Below are positions 58,038-58,119 of a stretch of 58,119 bases of DNA, one piece after another; position 1 is the first letter of the stretch, and the number at the start of each line of letters is the position of its first letter. The translations under genes and the position numbers were made by a program. Source of the stretch: Candidatus Geothrix odensensis (GTDB lineage Bacteria; Acidobacteriota; Holophagae; Holophagales; Holophagaceae); the NCBI GenBank assembly GCA_016714685.1, contig JADKCH010000016.1, positions 1 to 58,119 on the forward strand, read 5' to 3'. The notes beneath the pieces are model-generated. The model did no database searches. It saw only the letters and a program-made list of their open reading frames with translations, and was not told the DNA's origin.

Positions 58038-58119
58038 CTAGCGGGAGCGGTTGGGGTAGACCGGCTTGCGGGTGGGTACCGGCGGGTTCCGCTTGAGGGA
58101 GGCCTCCACTTCCTGAATG
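58038..58119 (-). CDS. C-terminal end of an unidentified protein (cut by the window edge)
   Basis: A minus frame enters at 58119 and ends at TAG 58038-58040, giving IQEVEASLKRNPPVPTRKPV followed by a short basic tail YPNRSR. It is convergent with the hydrolase gene and shares its terminator, which supports a real gene end. Too little is present to name it. Confidence 0.45.
   Translation of the reverse strand, partial: IQEVEASLKRNPPVPTRKPVYPNRSR

Overview
The window looks like chromosome from a high-GC Gram-negative bacterium, most likely an acidobacterium of the Holophaga/Geothrix type. The basis is an OAR-like TonB receptor with an N-terminal carboxypeptidase-regulatory-like domain, NrfH/NrfA nitrite ammonification, outer-membrane porin and heptose-kinase genes, a DUF4382 lipoprotein and high GC. 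This assignment is inference from gene content; no rRNA gene is present.

Layout. Positions 1-2450 hold no intact gene: remnants of a DNA methyltransferase, a winged-helix protein, a Nudix hydrolase and a small HTH regulator are visible only by changing frame. The block abuts the 3' end of a tRNA-Glu/tRNA-Gln pair (2645-2811). From 2904 to 7550 is a tightly overlapping signalling operon: two unknown proteins, two FHA-GGDEF diguanylate cyclases and a Ser/Thr kinase. Then follow a small membrane transporter, the TonB receptor, a DUF4097 protein, nrfHA (12634-14710), a LURP-one-like protein, a WYL regulator, a truncated AMP-binding protein, a DUF4382 lipoprotein, and a minus-strand cluster (methyltransferase, prs, murA, lepB, a QueD-like gene). 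Positions 23655-26886 encode a membrane Fe-S oxidoreductase and a TDT transporter.

The most interesting part is 26924-33031. A class I DAHP synthase gene is preceded by what looks like a complete transcription attenuator: a 24-residue aromatic-rich leader peptide, a possible antiterminator and a strong intrinsic terminator. Next is a NifA-like sigma-54 activator gene with a one-base frameshift, then amtB-glnK and a TorF-type porin gene. The activator gene and amtB are each preceded by an AT-rich stretch carrying two TACA-N4-TGT(A) palindromes exactly 30 bp apart, and by similar sigma-54-type promoter sequences. This suggests a small nitrogen regulon with an operator I cannot assign to a known regulator.

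The rest is mostly housekeeping: heptose kinase, tmk-holB, a Cache sensor, methylmalonyl-CoA epimerase, a GreA/B-like factor, a PstS-like protein, prepilin peptidase, a periplasmic cyclophilin, plsC, cysE, dnaE, a two-ATPase/two-permease ABC set, an M16 protease, rlmN, dut and a dienelactone hydrolase. Between rlmN and dut is an inverted-repeat element with a broken run of about 47 Gs; it appears to have rewritten the rlmN C terminus and sits directly before dut.

Frame breaks at 2364-2371, 28576-28579 and about 35000-35020 all lie in homopolymers or GC runs and each fits one base, so consensus error is a serious alternative to gene decay.
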